A stretch of 64,000 nt of DNA from JAZGER01 sp036480335 (GCA_036480335.1 JAZGGH010000004.1:1-64000); one strand, 5' to 3'; numbered from the stretch's first letter, positions 18,818 through 29,117 are shown. Translations and numbers: made by a program. Notes: generated by a model not told the origin, from the letters alone.

Positions 18818-19797
18818 TGTCAGTACTCAAACAGGATATCCTGAATATAACCAATGGCGACTGCGCTGTTGAGATCATGAAAAAAGCGGGCATTACTGGT
18901 GATTTTCTTCCCTGGCGGGATGTCCTGCACGAAGGTCCGGTCACTGCTGAAAAGTCAATACAGGCCCTGTCACAGCTGCGCATACAATATATCACCGAAC
19001 AGGGCTGGGGTAAGGAGCAAGATATCCGCAACAGTTTTATTCAGCGAGACGAATGTATCGAGTCCTTTCAAAGCTATAAAAAAGTCATCCTCTGGTTTGA
19101 GCATGATCTCTATGACCAACTGCAGCTTTTACAGATTCTCGACTGGTTTTCTGAACACCGTGACAGCCCGACAAAACTGACATTGATCTGTACAGAACAA
19201 TATCTGGGCAGAGTCTCTGCCGAAGAAATGCAACAACTATTTCACTATGAAAGCCCGGTAACTGATCAGCAGTTTTCACTCGCCCGCAAAGCCTGGGCAG
19301 CGTTTTGCTCACCTGATCCAACCGCCTTGAATACACTACGATCAATCGATACCTCCGCATTACCATTCCTGCAGGGTGCCGTGTTGCGCCTGCTGGAAGA
19401 ATACCCGGATTGCAGCACTGGTCTGTCACGCAGCGCTCGACAGGCGCTGGAAATCATCGCTGAAAAGGAAATCCAGCCAGGCCGTCTGTTTGGCAGAAGC
19501 CAACAACTGGAAGAGCGCATTTTTATGGGTGACAGCAGTTTCTGGAATATCTTGCAGGCATTGCTGGAGCTGGAACCAGCCCTGCTGGAAATGAATGACA
19601 ATAAACCGCTGTCACTCCCGGTAAACTCCAATCAGTGGATTCGTATCACAGAGACTGGCAAAGATGTTTTATCAGGGAAAAAGAACTGGCTGGCGAGCCA
19701 ACATAACAACGGCCGCTGGATTGGTGGTGTACACCTGCAAGCTGAGAACAGCTGGTGCTGGGATGCCAGACGCCAGACACTGCGTCATCAGACTTAG
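18817..19797 (+). CDS. DUF1835 domain-containing protein
   Basis: A 326-residue cytoplasmic protein with the DUF1835 opening LNITNGDCAVEIMKKAGITGDFLPWRDVLHEGPV-type segment and WFEHDLYDQLQLLQIL. The activity of the family is unknown. Its ATG overlaps the DUF3108 stop, so it is probably translationally coupled as the last gene of the purM operon. Confidence 0.85.
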   Translation: MSVLKQDILNITNGDCAVEIMKKAGITGDFLPWRDVLHEGPVTAEKSIQALSQLRIQYITEQGWGKEQDIRNSFIQRDECIESFQSYKKVILWFEHDLYDQLQLLQILDWFSEHRDSPTKLTLICTEQYLGRVSAEEMQQLFHYESPVTDQQFSLARKAWAAFCSPDPTALNTLRSIDTSALPFLQGAVLRLLEEYPDCSTGLSRSARQALEIIAEKEIQPGRLFGRSQQLEERIFMGDSSFWNILQALLELEPALLEMNDNKPLSLPVNSNQWIRITETGKDVLSGKKNWLASQHNNGRWIGGVHLQAENSWCWDARRQTLRHQT

Positions 19798-19813
19798 CAA
19801 GATAGGCGCTTGC

Positions 19814-20383
19814 TCAGGCTTTGGGTAAAGTCACACCTCGCTGCCCCTGATATTTCCCTGCACGGTCACGATAGGAGGTTTCACACACCTCATCAGATTC
19901 GAAAAACAGCACCTGAGCAACCCCTTCATTTGCGTAGATCTTCGCCGGTAAGGGCGTGGTATTGGAAAACTCCAGCGTCACATGCCCTTCCCATTCCGGC
20001 TCCAGAGGCGTCACATTGACGATAATGCCGCAGCGCGCATAGGTAGACTTACCCAAACAGATAGTCAGCACATTGCGCGGAATACGCAGGTATTCAACGG
20101 TTCTTGCCAGTGCAAAGGAATTGGGCGGGATAATACAAACATCCGATTTCACATCAACAAAGCTGCTGCTGTCAAAATTTTTCGGATCGACAATCGCCGA
20201 GTTGATATTGGTAAAAATCTTGAATTCGTCAGAGCATCTTATATCGTAGCCATAACTGGACGTCCCATAAGAAATAACACGGCCAAAATTTTCACGCTCA
20301 CGCACCTGCCCAGCTTCAAAAGGCTCTATCATGCCATGCTCACGCGCCATTTCACGAATCCAGTTATCGGCTTTGATCGACAT
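19814..20383 (-). CDS. dcd: dCTP deaminase
   Basis: A 189-residue enzyme of the dUTPase superfamily that deaminates dCTP to dUTP for thymidylate synthesis. Typical segments are SSYGYDIRCSDEFKIF, RCGIIVNVTPLEPEWEGHVTLEFSN with the catalytic Glu, and the C-terminal YQGQRGVTLPK. It is convergent with the purM operon, with only 16 bases between the stops. Confidence 0.96.
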   Translation of the reverse strand: MSIKADNWIREMAREHGMIEPFEAGQVRERENFGRVISYGTSSYGYDIRCSDEFKIFTNINSAIVDPKNFDSSSFVDVKSDVCIIPPNSFALARTVEYLRIPRNVLTICLGKSTYARCGIIVNVTPLEPEWEGHVTLEFSNTTPLPAKIYANEGVAQVLFFESDEVCETSYRDRAGKYQGQRGVTLPKA

Positions 20384-20436
20384 TCGTTATCCTGTATTTG
20401 CTATTAATCAAAATATTAGTAACCGTGAGTCTGTAG

Positions 20437-23250
20437 CTACTTTTGCTTTAACACCTGATAAAAGCGTTCTTCCAGTACTGCCTGAATTTCAGGCTCAGTA
20501 TCAGCCGCACACAACCACTGTACTTCCAGGTCATGGATCAATTCATCCTTGCGATTAGCAATATCAGGCTTCAAGCCCTTTTGCAATTGCTCTAGCTGGT
20601 AGGCCATGCGAATGGATTTATCTTCCTCAGGCGTCTCTATATCCTTAATAATTTCCAGCTCGATACAAAGCATACGACGCTGCTTCTCGGCCTTCTCTGC
20701 ATCAGGTTTATTATGCTCGTGCAGATGTTTCAATAACACATCACGCCTGGCAGTAATCCGTTTAACCCAATCTTTTTTCTGCTCAGCAATGTCGTCATTC
20801 CAGGCGGCAGTGAGAGTTTTCACCTGCTCATCCAGATCGGCTGGTGTTGTGTACAACAACTGGTTTAACTGACGGCAGATATCTGCACGTTTACGCAAAT
20901 CATCAAATCGAGCATTCGCAGATGCATTCTGTAACTTTGTTCGCAGGCGATCAAAGGCATCACTGGCTTTTTGATAGTCACGCTGCAAGTATTTTTTATC
21001 CCTGTCGGGAAACTCGGGTAATGCCTGATAAGTATCCTGCAGAGCTGAAAAACCGGTCTCGTCCAGTTCATTTTTCTTCGCCAGGGTCTGCATTTCATTG
21101 AGTAGATCCTTTGCCTGCTTCACATGCGCAATGCTTTCCTGATAACGCTGTTGTTTTACATCGCGGTGCGCCTGAAAAATCTTGCGACAATAGCCGTTAA
21201 ACGCTTCCCATAACTTCTGATCATCCCTGTAGCGCGTAACACCCACCTGTTTCCATGCCAGTTGCAGACGTTTTGCCTGATTCAGCACATGTTCATTAAT
21301 TTCGCCTTCGGCAAGTGCTTCAGCCTTTTCAATTAATTCAGTCTTGAGTGCTACATTGGCAGCATATTCCGTATTCAGTTTTTCATCAAACTGCTTCATC
21401 AGGGCAGTAAATTTTTCATCCAGCGGTTTTGCTGCTTTGCGTTCAACCTGACGTGTCTGGCTCCATTCTTTCTTTGCCAGACGCTGGGTTTTTTCTACCA
21501 GTCGCCAATCAGGATTTGACCAGTCAAGTGTTTGCAGATAACTATCAAGTTGTTCGCAAGTCTTCTTGCGTAATGCCAGATTAGCCTCGCGTTTTTCCCG
21601 CTGTTCGGAAAAATACTCGGCACAGGGCGCATAAGCCTTGTCGGCCGCTTCCTTAAAACGCGGCCATAATTTCTGTGACTCCGGACTGCTGCCCAGATCT
21701 TTCCACTGTCCCTGTAATTTCTTTATCCAGTCAGCACGATCACGTGGCGAAAGCTCTTCCTTACCGGGCACAGCTTCCATCTGTTCACAAAGCTCTTCCA
21801 GCTTCGGTGCCGTAGCATAGCTTTTCCAGTCACCGATTTCCTGCATACGTTCTTCTGCTTTATTCAGTCGAGCCTGAAAATGTGCCTGCTCTTTTTGTGG
21901 CAAAGCGTTGATCTTTTTGCTGAGACGTTGAAAAATAGTGCTTGCTGGCCCCCATTTGCCGGTATTCAGTGAGGCATTCAGGGAATGCAGCTGTTTTTCT
22001 GTCGCAGTAATCGCTGTCGCCACTTCATTTTGTCTGATCTTGAGGGTTTTGCGCAGGGTTTTAGCTGTTTCTGTCAATGACTGAATAAAAACAGGTTGCT
22101 CATCAGTAGGAGTTTTCTCAAAACCGGAAAGCAAACCGTCAATCTGCTTGAGGCGAGTTTGCAACTGAGCATCATTCACGGGTTCAGATGGTGTTTCAGA
22201 TGGCTGGTCAGAATCAAACCCGGCAGCTGTTTTGGCCGTTGCTAACGCCGCATCCATCGCGTGACAGGATTGTTGGTATTGCTGCGAAAGTTTTTTCTCA
22301 GCAGGGATCATTTTGAGACTGGTATTCCAGCTATCCTGCTGTGCAACAAACTGGGTATGAATGTTATCGACAGTTGCTGCCAGTTTTTCAAGCGGTGCTT
22401 GCTGAGCCTGCAACACCAGTTGATTAACAGCAGCAACAAGCTGTTGTTGTTTCTCTGCCTCAACCGCATAGCGAAGTTGTGCATTGATAACCTCAAGAAC
22501 CTGTTTCTCTGCTTGCCGATATTGAGTAACAATATCAGGCTCAGGAGGGCTTTCCAGCGCATCCCACTGCTGACTGATACCCATGTAGCGTCCCCGATAC
22601 TCATGCGACCAGACACTCTTTGCCAGCGTCTGCATGCCAGCGACCAGGCGCGTAATCAATTCCTGGTAGTCTATTTGCCGTTGCTGTGCTGCTTTGTGTT
22701 CTTCAAGGCGTGTATGTAAGTGACGAGCTACCACCTTGTCGCGGTTCTTGATTTGTTGCCAGGCCTGTTCAACGTGATCTATAGACTGCAGGTTTTCAGC
22801 CGCAGCAATGCGGGTATCGTGATAACGGCTGCTATCAATCAGACAAACCAGTAGCGTATCTTCCCGAATCTGGCTGATCGCCTGATTTCTGTGTTTGTCA
22901 TTGATCGCAAAACTGGCAACCTGAACGCACAATTGCGGATCGCTGGATGATGCAAGCAACCGCCCGAGAGCCTCACTGTGCTGATCATCAGCCAGAAGTT
23001 CCTGAAATCTGGACTCTACAACCTGCCTGACCTGAGCATCTCGTTCACTGCTCACTCGTTGAAACAACAATGACAGATCGGTTAATTTCAACGCCGCTGC
23101 CTGGCGTACATCTGCGGCCTCATCTTTAGCCGCCAGATCAGATAGAATCTGTGCCTGATCGGGAAAAGAGAGCGATAATCCATCAATTGCAGCAAGCCGA
23201 TCCTGTGAACGGGCGCTTTGCCATTTCGGTTTAAAAAAACGTTTGAACAT
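20437..23250 (-). CDS. DUF349 repeat protein
   Basis: A 937-residue, mostly helical cytoplasmic protein rich in Gln, Lys and Glu with several DUF349 repeats (for example WIKKLQGQWKDLG and LAWKQVGVTRYRDDQKLWEAF). The N-terminal part (about 1-200) looks like helical HEAT-type repeats. The function is not established. It stands alone, followed upstream by a separate metallo-hydrolase gene. Confidence 0.85.
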   Translation of the reverse strand: MFKRFFKPKWQSARSQDRLAAIDGLSLSFPDQAQILSDLAAKDEAADVRQAAALKLTDLSLLFQRVSSERDAQVRQVVESRFQELLADDQHSEALGRLLASSSDPQLCVQVASFAINDKHRNQAISQIREDTLLVCLIDSSRYHDTRIAAAENLQSIDHVEQAWQQIKNRDKVVARHLHTRLEEHKAAQQRQIDYQELITRLVAGMQTLAKSVWSHEYRGRYMGISQQWDALESPPEPDIVTQYRQAEKQVLEVINAQLRYAVEAEKQQQLVAAVNQLVLQAQQAPLEKLAATVDNIHTQFVAQQDSWNTSLKMIPAEKKLSQQYQQSCHAMDAALATAKTAAGFDSDQPSETPSEPVNDAQLQTRLKQIDGLLSGFEKTPTDEQPVFIQSLTETAKTLRKTLKIRQNEVATAITATEKQLHSLNASLNTGKWGPASTIFQRLSKKINALPQKEQAHFQARLNKAEERMQEIGDWKSYATAPKLEELCEQMEAVPGKEELSPRDRADWIKKLQGQWKDLGSSPESQKLWPRFKEAADKAYAPCAEYFSEQREKREANLALRKKTCEQLDSYLQTLDWSNPDWRLVEKTQRLAKKEWSQTRQVERKAAKPLDEKFTALMKQFDEKLNTEYAANVALKTELIEKAEALAEGEINEHVLNQAKRLQLAWKQVGVTRYRDDQKLWEAFNGYCRKIFQAHRDVKQQRYQESIAHVKQAKDLLNEMQTLAKKNELDETGFSALQDTYQALPEFPDRDKKYLQRDYQKASDAFDRLRTKLQNASANARFDDLRKRADICRQLNQLLYTTPADLDEQVKTLTAAWNDDIAEQKKDWVKRITARRDVLLKHLHEHNKPDAEKAEKQRRMLCIELEIIKDIETPEEDKSIRMAYQLEQLQKGLKPDIANRKDELIHDLEVQWLCAADTEPEIQAVLEERFYQVLKQK

Positions 23251-23270
23251 AGTACTAACTTACCTGATTA

Positions 23271-24284
23271 TTATTCGAAATCTGCCTGTTCGGCCTCAAG
23301 AACTGCGAGGCTAATGTGCTTACCCAGCTCCTTGTCAAACCCGGACCAGTCTTTGTAAACAGCCAGCTTCTTGCCGATAGTGTCTTTCATTTCAAAGGCC
23401 TCCTGGCCTTCTTCCATTAACCGCGCAGCCTCACTGTAAAGAATATCCAGATAATCGCGGAACAGCTTCAGCTCTTCTTTTGTTGCCGTTTTTCCATGAC
23501 CAGGTACGACGGTATCAATCGGGTATTCCAGTGCCGCATCAAGTACGGCTATATTGCCTCGAAACGAACCGTCATCCATACGTGCGATACGTCCAAACAG
23601 AGCATTATCCCCAGTCAGTAAAACCCGATCTTCTTCCAGCACAAACATGGCGTCGGTTTTAGTATGCGCCCAGTCGTTGAGATGAATCTTTATGCTCAGG
23701 CCATCAATCTTGATTGTTTGCCCATCTTCAAGTTCTATTGCGGGTATTACGGCTTCAGTACCCGCTGTTTTACCTTCTGTCAGGGTTTCCATCAGCGTCA
23801 GCCAGCTTTCAGCTTCACCATTTTCAGCCTGATTGATCATTTCCGGATGCGCATAAATAGCCACGCTCGGAAATGCCTTTTTGAAGGCGTGATTTCCCAG
23901 CCAGTGGTCGCCATGCACATGGCTATTGAAAATATGTGTCACCGGTTTATCAGTTTGCATCCGGATCAAAGCAAGTAGCCCTTCGCCAACCTGTCGACTG
24001 CCACCTGGATCGATCACCACCACACTTTTATCAGTAATCATAAAAGCCGGATTATTCATAAATCCCGCGTTTTCAGGGTTTGGTTGCTCAAGCGGCCCAT
24101 GAACTACCCACATGTGGTCGGATATTCGGGTCGGCCTGTATCCTGCCAGCGGCGTGTCATCTAGCTTGATGGCATTTTCTGCTAGCGTTGCTGATTTGGG
24201 CTGCTCAGCATTCATAGCTACAATGGAAGTCGATATCACTCCCACCAGCAATACCACGGCGGATATTGTTAAAATGTTTTTCAT
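23271..24284 (-). CDS. Exported MBL-fold metallo-hydrolase
   Basis: Metallo-beta-lactamase-fold protein of about 337 residues with an N-terminal hydrophobic signal (MKNILTISAVVLLVGVIST), so probably periplasmic or membrane anchored. The metal-binding motif is FNSHVHGDHWLGNHAF, with later Asp in LLTGDN and His in VVPGHGK. It resembles the quinoprotein relay/SoxH-like hydrolases, but the substrate cannot be stated. The start at MKNILT is preferred since it opens the signal peptide. Confidence 0.88.
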   Translation of the reverse strand: MKNILTISAVVLLVGVISTSIVAMNAEQPKSATLAENAIKLDDTPLAGYRPTRISDHMWVVHGPLEQPNPENAGFMNNPAFMITDKSVVVIDPGGSRQVGEGLLALIRMQTDKPVTHIFNSHVHGDHWLGNHAFKKAFPSVAIYAHPEMINQAENGEAESWLTLMETLTEGKTAGTEAVIPAIELEDGQTIKIDGLSIKIHLNDWAHTKTDAMFVLEEDRVLLTGDNALFGRIARMDDGSFRGNIAVLDAALEYPIDTVVPGHGKTATKEELKLFRDYLDILYSEAARLMEEGQEAFEMKDTIGKKLAVYKDWSGFDKELGKHISLAVLEAEQADFE

Positions 24285-24414
24285 GTCGAACCTCAATCAA
24301 TTCCAGATACTGACGCTGATAATAACAGGTTGACCCCTGTGCCGGAATTGTTATCTGCCAGATAATCAGCATAATACAGTCTCCGTTACTCCCATACTCT
24401 GGATCATGTGAAAT

Positions 24415-25560
24415 ATGCTAGCTCCCCTTGCACGAAGTTTCCGCAACCTACTGTTATCGCTGTTATTTATTGTATTCAATCTTTGCATCGGGCTAACCGT
24501 GCAAGCCTCGACCAGCATTCAACAACGCCTGGCTTCCATGAGCGATGAACAACTGGCTGCACAGATGATTCTGGTTTACTACACCACGCCGGAATTCGTA
24601 CTGAAACACGAATTCGGCGGCATTCTCATTATGCAAAATATGCTCAAAGATCCAGACAAACTGAAACATGAGCTACACAAACTGCAAACCCATAGTCACA
24701 ATAAAGTACTGGTGAGTATTGATCAGGAAGGTGGCAAGGTAAACCGCATGAAACGCCTGCCCGGTTGGCAATCGGTCGCCTCCGCAGCCGAGATGGCCAA
24801 TTGGTCGAACCACAAAATTACCCGTCATGCTAAAAAAATGGCCAGCGTACTCACCGATCTGGGTATCAATATGAACCTTGCCCCGGTGCTTGATCCCAGC
24901 CATGATTTCCTCGGCCAGCCGACATTTATGGGACAGGAAAATCGCGCCTTCGGAGCCAATGAAAAACAGATCACTGCCAAAGCCAGCGCTTACATCAATG
25001 GCTTCAAACCGCTGGGTATGGCTAGCATCGCCAAGCATTTTCCCGGCTATGACGTACAATCAAACTCTGACCATGAAATTGCTATCAGTAATGCACCAAT
25101 GAAAGCCCTGAATGAACAGGTAAAAACCTTCTCAGCCATCGCGCCACAGGTTGAAGGCATCATGATGTCCAGCATTCACTTCTCCGCCATTAATGGCAAA
25201 CCGGCCGTGTTGTCGCCTAAGATGGTCGCCTGGGCCAGAGAAACCATGCATGACAGACTCATCATGACCGACGATCTCTGGGGCACAGCACTCAGAAAAT
25301 GGATGGAAAAACACGGCGCCCGATCAGACAATGCCCAGGTAGTCTCTCTGACACAACTGGCTATCGAAGCCGGTAATGATGTGCTCATGATTACCTACCC
25401 GGAAAAAGCCATCCTGATGAAACGTAACATTGTCAAATGGATGCGCGACGATGAAAATGTCAGAATCCGAGTCAAGGCTGCCGTAAAACGTATTCTGATG
25501 ACCAAGCAAACAATGGGATTGCTTGATGAAACGTCCGTACCCATTGTAGGTTGGCGCTAA
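24415..25560 (+). CDS. Exported glycoside hydrolase family 3 protein
   Basis: GH3 enzyme of 381 residues, most like beta-N-acetylhexosaminidases (NagZ family). It carries the SIDQEGGKVNRMK segment, KHFPGYDVQSNSDHE in place of the NagZ motif KHFPGHGxxxxDSH, and the nucleophile Asp in RLIMTDDLWG. Unlike cytoplasmic NagZ it has a clear signal sequence (residues about 8-32), implying a periplasmic or external substrate such as peptidoglycan or chitin fragments. Confidence 0.88.
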   Translation: MLAPLARSFRNLLLSLLFIVFNLCIGLTVQASTSIQQRLASMSDEQLAAQMILVYYTTPEFVLKHEFGGILIMQNMLKDPDKLKHELHKLQTHSHNKVLVSIDQEGGKVNRMKRLPGWQSVASAAEMANWSNHKITRHAKKMASVLTDLGINMNLAPVLDPSHDFLGQPTFMGQENRAFGANEKQITAKASAYINGFKPLGMASIAKHFPGYDVQSNSDHEIAISNAPMKALNEQVKTFSAIAPQVEGIMMSSIHFSAINGKPAVLSPKMVAWARETMHDRLIMTDDLWGTALRKWMEKHGARSDNAQVVSLTQLAIEAGNDVLMITYPEKAILMKRNIVKWMRDDENVRIRVKAAVKRILMTKQTMGLLDETSVPIVGWR

Positions 25561-25564
25561 CATC

Positions 25565-25710
25565 TTAACAGGCTGTTGAAAAACCCTCATGCGGCACAAT
25601 CCTGCGTTAAAAATCAGCTCAAAATGCTCATGCACTGCATGTACACTGCGCTTTTTCGCCAATTTTTGCCTTGTTTTGCGCTCGCCTGAAACTTTTCAAC
25701 AGCCTGCTAA
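25565..25710. mobile_element. MITE-like inverted-repeat element
   Basis: A non-coding element of about 146 bp bounded by CAGGCTGTTGAAAA at 25569-25582 and its exact complement at 25693-25706. The match extends outward to TTA on each side with one mismatch (18 bp in total). The inside is short-palindromic and AT-rich and encodes nothing. The terminal sequence belongs to a type of small repeat widely scattered in gammaproteobacterial genomes, I believe. It sits between the GH3 stop and rlmG. Confidence 0.75.
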
Positions 25711-25725
25711 AGCCCAACTACAACC

Positions 25726-26880
25726 ATGAAGCAATCAGAAGAACTCACAATTTTTTCCGGACAGTTCTCCCTGGAGCGCCTCCCCAAAATACAAAAAAAC
25801 AAGCTGCGTGCCTGGGATGCTGCAGATGAACTCATACTGACGTATCTGCATGAACAGAAACTGTTAAGCAATCTGATCAATCCTGTCTTACTCGTCAATG
25901 ATGCTTTTGGCGCACTGGCCATCGCCCTGCATGAAATTGAACGGCATAGCTGGTCAGACTCACTTCTGTCACACCAGGCAACGACAGAAAACCTTCAGCG
26001 CAACAACATTCAGGCGGAGAATTATCAGCCCGTTCAAAGCATAGACCCACTACCTGCGACCTATGATCTTGTACTCATCAAAATACCCAAAACGCTCGCC
26101 CTGCTTGAATACCAGCTGAGCCAGTTAAAACCACACATTTCAGTAAACACCACAATCATCGCTGCCGGCATGAGCAAACATATTCATACTTCAACCCTGA
26201 ACTATTTTGAAAAAATAATCGGCGCAACAACCACCTCGCTGGCAACAAAAAAAGCACGCCTGATTTATAGTCAGCACAATCAGCAAGCAGCAGCAAAAAT
26301 CGGCTATCCAAAAACAATCATCGACGAAGCTCTGGATTTACAACTCAGTAATCATGCCAATGTTTTCAGTAAAGACAGTCTGGATATCGGCGCGCGTTTC
26401 ATGATAGAGCAAATGCAGCAATACCTGCCAGAGCAGAGAAATTGCCAGCATATTATTGATCTTGGCTGCGGCAATGGCGTGCTGGGAATCATTGCCAAAC
26501 GTCTGCAACCACAGGCGCATATCAGCTTCATTGATGAATCCTACATGGCGATTGACTCGGCAAAAACCAATTTCAACCAGAATATTCAATCCGACCAGAA
26601 TAGATCAGATGCCAGTTTCCTGACTAACGACTGCCTGGAAAAATGGAATAACAAAGCTGACCTGATTCTTTGCAACCCACCTTTTCACCAGGCACACAGC
26701 ATCGGTGATCAGATCGCCTGGAAAATGTTCAGGCAAAGCAAAGATCAACTAAACAAAGGCGGAGAATTATGGATTATCGGCAATCGCCATCTGGCCTATC
26801 ACAGCAAACTCAAACGTCTGTTTGGAAATTGCCAGACTCTTGCTTCGAACAAAAAATTCGTTGTACTAAAAGCATACTAG
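25726..26880 (+). CDS. rlmG: 23S rRNA m2G1835 methyltransferase RlmG
   Basis: A 384-residue protein with a degenerate N-terminal methyltransferase-like domain and an active C-terminal SAM-dependent domain (IIDLGCGNGVLGIIA about residue 240, catalytic NPPF in LILCNPPFHQAHS). LRAWDAADELIL and LLVNDAFGALAIAL favour RlmG over the paralogous RsmC. It modifies G1835 of 23S rRNA. It is followed ten bases later by a small cysteine-cluster gene. Confidence 0.9.
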   Translation: MKQSEELTIFSGQFSLERLPKIQKNKLRAWDAADELILTYLHEQKLLSNLINPVLLVNDAFGALAIALHEIERHSWSDSLLSHQATTENLQRNNIQAENYQPVQSIDPLPATYDLVLIKIPKTLALLEYQLSQLKPHISVNTTIIAAGMSKHIHTSTLNYFEKIIGATTTSLATKKARLIYSQHNQQAAAKIGYPKTIIDEALDLQLSNHANVFSKDSLDIGARFMIEQMQQYLPEQRNCQHIIDLGCGNGVLGIIAKRLQPQAHISFIDESYMAIDSAKTNFNQNIQSDQNRSDASFLTNDCLEKWNNKADLILCNPPFHQAHSIGDQIAWKMFRQSKDQLNKGGELWIIGNRHLAYHSKLKRLFGNCQTLASNKKFVVLKAY

Positions 26881-26890
26881 AATTTTAACT

Positions 26891-27274
26891 ATGAAAGACT
26901 GTAATCAATGTGGAAAGTGCTGCATCAACTACAGTGATGGGGGTTTGTCCGCATCAGCGGAAGAAATCGACTTCTGGGAAAATTACCGACCTGAAATATA
27001 TCGGTATGTAAGGGATGAAAAAATCTGGATGGATCCGGAGACAGGCAAGCAGTTAGTTCGGTGTCCGTGGTTGAAGAAACTACCCGCTGAAAATAAAACT
27101 ATCTGTGAAATCTATTTCGACCGACCCGAAGATTGCAAATTTTATCCTGTCACAATCGCACAGATGGTCAATGATGAATGTGAAATGCTGGATGCGCATG
27201 ATTTAGTGAAGCCGAAATATGCACAGAAAGTGCTGGATAAGCTGATGTCAGATAGTAGACCGCCATTTGCATAG
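26891..27274 (+). CDS. YkgJ-family cysteine cluster protein
   Basis: A 127-residue protein with the zinc- or iron-binding signature CNQCGKCC at the N terminus and further Cys in CPWL and CEIYFDRPEDC. The family's role is unknown; metal chelation is inferred from the cysteines. It is probably co-transcribed with rlmG, given the ten-base gap. Confidence 0.85.
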   Translation: MKDCNQCGKCCINYSDGGLSASAEEIDFWENYRPEIYRYVRDEKIWMDPETGKQLVRCPWLKKLPAENKTICEIYFDRPEDCKFYPVTIAQMVNDECEMLDAHDLVKPKYAQKVLDKLMSDSRPPFA

Positions 27275-27320
27275 TGGCATTGTTCAATATTGCTAATCAC
27301 AAGTAGACAGTATACGTAGC

Positions 27321-29117
27321 TTAGTCATTCTTGCGATTCAATGTAATATTGCCGTCAACGCTGATCAACAAATCTCCAAGCCGGATTTGCTTCCACTCAG
27401 GCATTGTAACTGTTATATCACCAGACTCTATGATAGCCACAAGGTCAAGGTTCATCCAGTCACCTGAAACGTTCATTTCTGAACTTTGCCATGTTTCATC
27501 AATGCGGCGCCATAATTGTGCACGGGGCCAGTTCATCTGATCGAGAATTATAAATTCATGCCCACCATCATCGTTCAAATCCAGGGCGAGTAAAATAGTC
27601 TTTGATGAGAACCGGGAGACAGGGTTATTTTCTTGTCGCCAGTCAAAAATCTTTTCTATGAGCGATGCCGGAACCTCTATATTTGAAGGCCAGATAACTA
27701 ACTGGTCTGAAAAAGTTTGTAAGTCAGGTGTGCTGCTATCCATTCCACGAGAACGATACAGTTCGTCAATTGTTGCCACAATCTCCGGATATTTATCTGT
27801 ATGTTCTACTTTGAAATTCTGCAGTGCCAGATAGCCTGGTCGAGCCAGATGTCTTGCGATATATCGAATATCGAAATTCTCTATTGAGATTTTCCCGCTA
27901 TTGAATTGTGCTAACTGACTATTGGTCGAGATTTTCCTGAAATCAAGTAGAGGTGAGTTTACTAGCAACATTGTTACCAGAATGATGAGTCCCATGACGA
28001 TATTGACTCGGCTTAGCGTTCTAATCCAGTTATCCCGATGTCTTACGATACCCCAGCAATAACCTGTCGAGAAAAGTGCTAATAATAACCAGATCAACAT
28101 ACCCCAACAACGATCGACGGACCAGCCATATTGCCCGACTCTTAGATAAAGCCCATAAAATGCGATGGCGCTATATATTGGTAATAAAGCCACGCCAAAA
28201 TATATAAAACGGTGCAATGTGGCGGTATACGGGGTGATGCGGTTTTCGTCTTGATAAACGGCATTAACAAAAAAGAGGATCAATGTTTGCAACCACAGTA
28301 TCAGTGCGCTGCCATGACCCGTTTTCCATAAGCTGTTCAGACCTGAAAATATGGATGCACTGTCATTGTTCGTACCCCAGAATGAATTGAATCCCGTAAT
28401 GGGGAGGGCAATCATAAACATCACTGATATAGCAACAAGCAGAGGTAATAAAAATTTAATCATTGCCTGGAGAACATTTGCAATAACATCAAGAATATCT
28501 GTCAGGTTGCGGAAGGTAATAATGGCGAAACCACAAGCCAGGCTTAGCGCGGGAAACATGAACCACTTTTCTTCGAATAATAAACTGAAAAACTCAACAT
28601 TTATTGTTTTGAACAAAGCCGCCCAGAGCATGAGTACGCCCCAGAAAATCAAAACAAATAGCAGGCTCAAACAGAGGACTAAGAAATTTCGCCATGAATA
28701 TCTAAATAATGCGGCGTAGCTTATAGGTTCGTTACTACTGTACTGCTGAATGTACATTAAGGCTTTAAAGCAGGCGATACCTAAGGTGATTATAAAGGGA
28801 AAAACCAGCGTTCCAGCCTGGATAAACTCAACAGGCTCAGCCTGGAATCCTGTGTAGGCTGCCACAGCAATCGCTAGTGCATTAAAAGGGAGTAACCATG
28901 TCAACGTCTGTTTAATGGTACCTTTGAAAATGGTCAGTTGCGCCATTAAAGGTGTCGTGATAACCGCAGTAATGAGTGCGAATATCCAGGCAGGTTGGCT
29001 GTATGGCCAGACTTTCAGGTCAATTGCTTTATATATCGCAAACAATGCCAGTCCCTGGAATAGCGCAAGTGATAGCATTTGAATATGAGGGAGCTTACCG
29101 GAATCAGATGTATTCAT
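27321..29117 (-). CDS. DUF4153-like polytopic membrane protein
   Basis: A 598-residue protein with about eleven to twelve hydrophobic helices in residues 1-395, followed by a soluble C-terminal domain of about 200 residues containing an EF-hand-like acidic stretch (LDLNDDGGHEFIIL). The layout fits the DUF4153 family, of unknown function. It lies downstream of, and in the same direction as, an unknown 195-residue gene. Confidence 0.75.
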   Translation of the reverse strand: MNTSDSGKLPHIQMLSLALFQGLALFAIYKAIDLKVWPYSQPAWIFALITAVITTPLMAQLTIFKGTIKQTLTWLLPFNALAIAVAAYTGFQAEPVEFIQAGTLVFPFIITLGIACFKALMYIQQYSSNEPISYAALFRYSWRNFLVLCLSLLFVLIFWGVLMLWAALFKTINVEFFSLLFEEKWFMFPALSLACGFAIITFRNLTDILDVIANVLQAMIKFLLPLLVAISVMFMIALPITGFNSFWGTNNDSASIFSGLNSLWKTGHGSALILWLQTLILFFVNAVYQDENRITPYTATLHRFIYFGVALLPIYSAIAFYGLYLRVGQYGWSVDRCWGMLIWLLLALFSTGYCWGIVRHRDNWIRTLSRVNIVMGLIILVTMLLVNSPLLDFRKISTNSQLAQFNSGKISIENFDIRYIARHLARPGYLALQNFKVEHTDKYPEIVATIDELYRSRGMDSSTPDLQTFSDQLVIWPSNIEVPASLIEKIFDWRQENNPVSRFSSKTILLALDLNDDGGHEFIILDQMNWPRAQLWRRIDETWQSSEMNVSGDWMNLDLVAIIESGDITVTMPEWKQIRLGDLLISVDGNITLNRKND

